Of a DNA stretch of 7,840 nt, positions 5,443-7,840 are shown piece by piece; the first letter of the stretch is position 1; each line of letters opens with the position of its first letter. Under the pieces are notes generated by a model. It did not search any database and was not told where the DNA came from. It saw only the letters and a program-made list of their open reading frames with translations. Made by a program: the position numbers and the translations under genes. The stretch spans positions 1 through 7,840 of the forward strand of contig CAIWGR010000124.1 of the NCBI GenBank assembly GCA_903912275.1. The letters run 5' to 3'. Source of the stretch: an uncultured delta proteobacterium. GTDB taxonomy: Bacteria; Myxococcota_A; Bradymonadia; REDH01.

Positions 5443-6099
5443 GTGGCACAGATTTTTCCCCGTTGGTCGAATCGGATCCCGCTTGCCATCGCGGCGGTGG
5501 TCCCCCTCTTGGTAGCGTCGCTCGGCGGCGCGCTGTGGTACTGGGGTTCGCCCCAGTTCACAGATGTTGGTTACCGGCCCGAGCAGCCCGTACCGTTCAG
5601 CCACAAGCTGCACGCGGGCGAGATGGGCATGGACTGCCGTTACTGCCACAACACGGTCGAGCGCGCTGCCATGGCGGCGGTTCCTCCGACCTCCACCTGC
5701 ATGAATTGCCACACGAATGTGCTTCCGGAGAGCGCCAAGCTGGCGCGGGTCCGTGAGAGCGCCAAGAACGACGTGCCGGTGAAGTGGGTTCGCGTGCACA
5801 TGCTCCCCGACTACGCCTACTTCAACCACAGCGTTCACCTTGCTGCCGGCGTAGGCTGCTCCTCCTGCCACGGCCGCATCGACCAGATGCCTGTGGTTGC
5901 GCAGGCCAAGCCGCTCAGCATGGGCTGGTGCCTGGAGTGCCACCGTGCACCCGAGGGCAACCTCCGCCCCGTCTCCGAGATTACCAACATGGCGTGGGAT
6001 CCCACGACCGCCAACTATCACGCAGATGAAGATCCCAAGCGCCTCCGCAAGGTCAAGGATCTCCACCCGCCTGAACATTGCTCCGGATGTCACCGATGA
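5443..6099 (+). CDS. actA: Alternative complex III subunit ActA, pentaheme c-type cytochrome
   Basis: ActA carries electrons from the ACIII quinol:acceptor oxidoreductase toward periplasmic cytochrome c or the caa3-type oxidase. The 218-residue product has an N-terminal membrane segment (about 12-31) preceded by R7 and R11, so the bulk faces the periplasm. Exactly five CXXCH heme c sites are present: C65-H69, C86-H90, C139-H143, C163-H167 and C213-H217. Extra histidines, such as those in FSHKLHAGE (H54, H57) and NHSVHLAAG (H129, H132), are candidates for distal heme ligands. Five hemes, this size and direct linkage to actB identify it as ActA and not a generic multiheme cytochrome. The last codons overlap the actB start (ATGA at 6096-6099). 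Holo-protein formation needs a cytochrome c maturation system that is not in the window. Confidence 0.94.
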   Translation: MAQIFPRWSNRIPLAIAAVVPLLVASLGGALWYWGSPQFTDVGYRPEQPVPFSHKLHAGEMGMDCRYCHNTVERAAMAAVPPTSTCMNCHTNVLPESAKLARVRESAKNDVPVKWVRVHMLPDYAYFNHSVHLAAGVGCSSCHGRIDQMPVVAQAKPLSMGWCLECHRAPEGNLRPVSEITNMAWDPTTANYHADEDPKRLRKVKDLHPPEHCSGCHR

Positions 6100-7840
6100 C
6101 CAAGGGAAGCGTCAAAAACGGTCAGCCCCAGTGGCGTAGCCTTTCCAGCCGCACCAACCCCGACCAGGGCTCGGTGCGGGAGTTCCCCGAGGGCGCTGAG
6201 AACCTCGAACTCGATGGCGTGTCACGTCGTCAGTTCCTGGCCATCATGGGCGCCTCCACTGCCCTCGCAGGCGGTCTGACGGGTTGTGTTCGCAAGGAGG
6301 TGGAGAACATTCTCCCCTACTCGCGCCGCCCGGAGGACCAGTCCGACGGCGAGGCCCGCTTCTTCGCAACCAACCTCTACGTAGGCGGCGTGGCGCTCGG
6401 TCTGCTCGTCAAGAGCCAAGACGGTCGTCCCTCCAAGGTTGAGGGCAACAAAGAGCACCCCTCCAGCAGCGGCGGCACCAATGTGTTCGCGCAGGCGACG
6501 GTGCTCGATGTGTATGACCCCGACCGCAGCCGCACCGCCCTCAAGGCCGGCGCGGAGTCGACCCTCGAAGAGGCACTCGCTGCTGTGGACGCAGCGATGG
6601 TAGGTCACAAGGGCGCAGGTCAGGGTCTTGCGATCGTCATCGACAGCAAGCCCTCCCCGTCCAACCGCGCGCTGCTCGCCAGCATCGCCAAGCGGTACGC
6701 CGCTGCGCAGATCTACACGCACGACAACGCCGATCAGGCGAACACCCGCGAGGGCATGGCGCTCGTCGGCGTTGCCAGCTCCCACCCCGTCTACGACCTC
6801 TCGGTCGCCGACGTGGTGGTCAGCCTCGATGCAGACTTCATGGGCACCGGCGTCGACGCAGTCCGTCTGACCCGCCAGTTCGCGGGCCGTCGCAAGCCCG
6901 AAGCTGCCAAAGCTGGCGAGATCAATCGCCTCTATGCCATCGAGCCCGCCTTCACGGTAACCGGCGCAACCGCCGACAACCGCCTGCAGGTAGCAGCCAG
7001 TCAGGTGGGCACCTTCGCCCGTCTGCTCGCCTCCAAGCTCGCCGCCTCGGGTGTCACCCTGCCGGCCGGTGCCGAAGCACTTGGCGGTACCGCGGTTCAG
7101 GCCGACGAGACGCTCACCAAGTGGGCCGACGCCGTTGCCAAGGACCTCGCTGGCAAGCGTGGCAAGGCGGTCATCATCGTCGGCGAGCGCCAGCCCGCCT
7201 GGGTGCATGGCCTTGCCCACCTCATGAACGTGGCCCTCGACGGCCTCACCAAGACCTTCTCGATCCAGCCCGATGCGGGCATGGTTCAGACCCAGAACAG
7301 CGAGAAGTTGGCCGACGCCCTCAACAAGGGCGAGGTCAAGACGCTCATCCTCGTTGGCGTCAACCCGGTGTACGATGCGCCCGGTGCGCTCAACTTCGGC
7401 CAGGCGCTTGCCAAGGCCCCGCTGAGCATCCACCTCGGCTACCATGCTGACGAGACCGCCAAGGCGGCCTCCTGGCACATCCCGATGTCGCATGCACTCG
7501 AGAGCTGGGGCGACCTCCTCTCGTGGGACGGCACGCTGGGCATCCAGCAGCCGCTCATTGCCCCGCTGTTCGAGTCGGTCTCCGATCTTGAGCTCATTGG
7601 CCGCCTCGCCGGCAAGACCGGCTCGGGCTACGACCTGGTGCGCGACCAGTGGAAGTCCGCCATCCCCGGCGACTTTGAGACCGCCTGGCGCCGTTCGCTC
7701 CACAGCGGCAAGTTTGCCACGGTCACCGGCGCCGTCACCCCGACCTGGGACTGGGCGCCGCTTGCAGCGCAGGTCGCCAAGTCGACCCCTGCGCCCGCGC
7801 CGACCAAGGCCGCGCTCGAGGCCGTCTTCGCCCTCGACAA
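6096..7840 (+). CDS. actB: Alternative complex III subunit ActB, molybdopterin-oxidoreductase-like, Tat-exported (3' partial)
   Basis: The ATG at 6096 overlaps the actA TGA and the frame stays open to the window end, giving 581 complete codons. The N-terminus shows WRSL (13-16), REFPEGA (28-34), then a Tat motif SRRQFLAIMGAS (43-54) and a lipobox-like LTGC ending at C64, as in ActB/TAT-leader molybdopterin oxidoreductases. Further family marks are LLVKSQDGRPSKVEGN, YDPDRSRTAL, LILVGVNPVYDAPG, SWHIPMSHALESWGDLLSWDGT and QQPLIAPL. After C64 no cysteine appears in the visible part, so this domain carries no iron-sulfur cluster; in known ActB the molybdenum site is empty and the Fe-S clusters sit in a C-terminal ferredoxin-like part, here beyond the edge. 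It is expected to be a periplasmic subunit that docks the quinol-oxidising membrane subunits to ActA. The remaining act genes should follow downstream. Confidence 0.94.
   Translation, partial: MTKGSVKNGQPQWRSLSSRTNPDQGSVREFPEGAENLELDGVSRRQFLAIMGASTALAGGLTGCVRKEVENILPYSRRPEDQSDGEARFFATNLYVGGVALGLLVKSQDGRPSKVEGNKEHPSSSGGTNVFAQATVLDVYDPDRSRTALKAGAESTLEEALAAVDAAMVGHKGAGQGLAIVIDSKPSPSNRALLASIAKRYAAAQIYTHDNADQANTREGMALVGVASSHPVYDLSVADVVVSLDADFMGTGVDAVRLTRQFAGRRKPEAAKAGEINRLYAIEPAFTVTGATADNRLQVAASQVGTFARLLASKLAASGVTLPAGAEALGGTAVQADETLTKWADAVAKDLAGKRGKAVIIVGERQPAWVHGLAHLMNVALDGLTKTFSIQPDAGMVQTQNSEKLADALNKGEVKTLILVGVNPVYDAPGALNFGQALAKAPLSIHLGYHADETAKAASWHIPMSHALESWGDLLSWDGTLGIQQPLIAPLFESVSDLELIGRLAGKTGSGYDLVRDQWKSAIPGDFETAWRRSLHSGKFATVTGAVTPTWDWAPLAAQVAKSTPAPAPTKAALEAVFALD

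Noticed and set aside
5361..5756. 131-codon + strand frame starting inside the palindrome
   Set aside because: It overlaps actA in another frame, has no ribosome binding site, and its product is a frame-shifted reading of the cytochrome.
6222..7703. Long antisense open frame of 493 codons opposite actB
   Set aside because: The + strand encodes clear ActB motifs throughout; the antisense product has no recognisable family and is a codon-bias shadow.

Overview
The window is GC-rich, densely packed and coded entirely on the + strand. The likely source is a deltaproteobacterium-type organism, most probably Myxococcota. This rests on a secreted protein with myxobacterial-style Cys-rich disulfide repeats, a pilin resembling those of that group, and a heme-copper respiratory cluster built around alternative complex III (ACIII). 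The assignment is an inference from gene content; no rRNA or other phylogenetic marker is present.

Layout. (1) 1-1494: the C-terminal part of a large secreted protein. It has a Gly/Ser/Asp/Thr linker, a Cys-rich stretch, five tandem Cys-rich repeats and a C-terminal pre-peptidase-like (PPC) beta-sandwich. (2) 1513-2001: an unrecognised membrane-anchored protein with eight regularly spaced cysteines; its stop codon overlaps the next start. (3) 1998-2963: ctaA, heme A synthase. (4) 2974-3504: a type IV pilin-like protein, 10 nt after ctaA. (5) 3568-4440: ctaB, heme O synthase. (6) 4437-5144: a membrane-anchored thioredoxin-fold protein resembling SCO copper chaperones but lacking the usual copper ligands; it overlaps ctaB by 4 nt. 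(7) 5145-5442: a noncoding region with a 20-bp palindrome, a direct repeat and a GC hairpin, probably the control region of the next genes. (8) 5443-6099: actA, the pentaheme cytochrome c of ACIII. (9) 6096 to the window end: actB, the large Tat-exported molybdopterin-oxidoreductase-like subunit of ACIII, cut by the window edge.

How it works together. CtaB farnesylates heme B to heme O and CtaA oxidises heme O to heme A, the cofactor of aa3/caa3-type cytochrome oxidases. ACIII oxidises quinol and passes electrons to such an oxidase. The window therefore joins the heme A assembly genes to the start of an ACIII operon; the remaining act genes and the oxidase genes are expected downstream, outside the window. 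The Cys-rich anchored protein and the degenerate SCO-like protein sit where oxidase assembly factors would be expected, but their roles are not established. The pilin between ctaA and ctaB has no obvious link to respiration.

The most interesting points are the CX10C-patterned protein coupled to ctaA, the SCO-like protein without copper ligands, the pilin inside the heme A cluster, and the palindrome upstream of actA. No RNA genes, CRISPR arrays, insertion sequences or convincing rho-independent terminators were seen.
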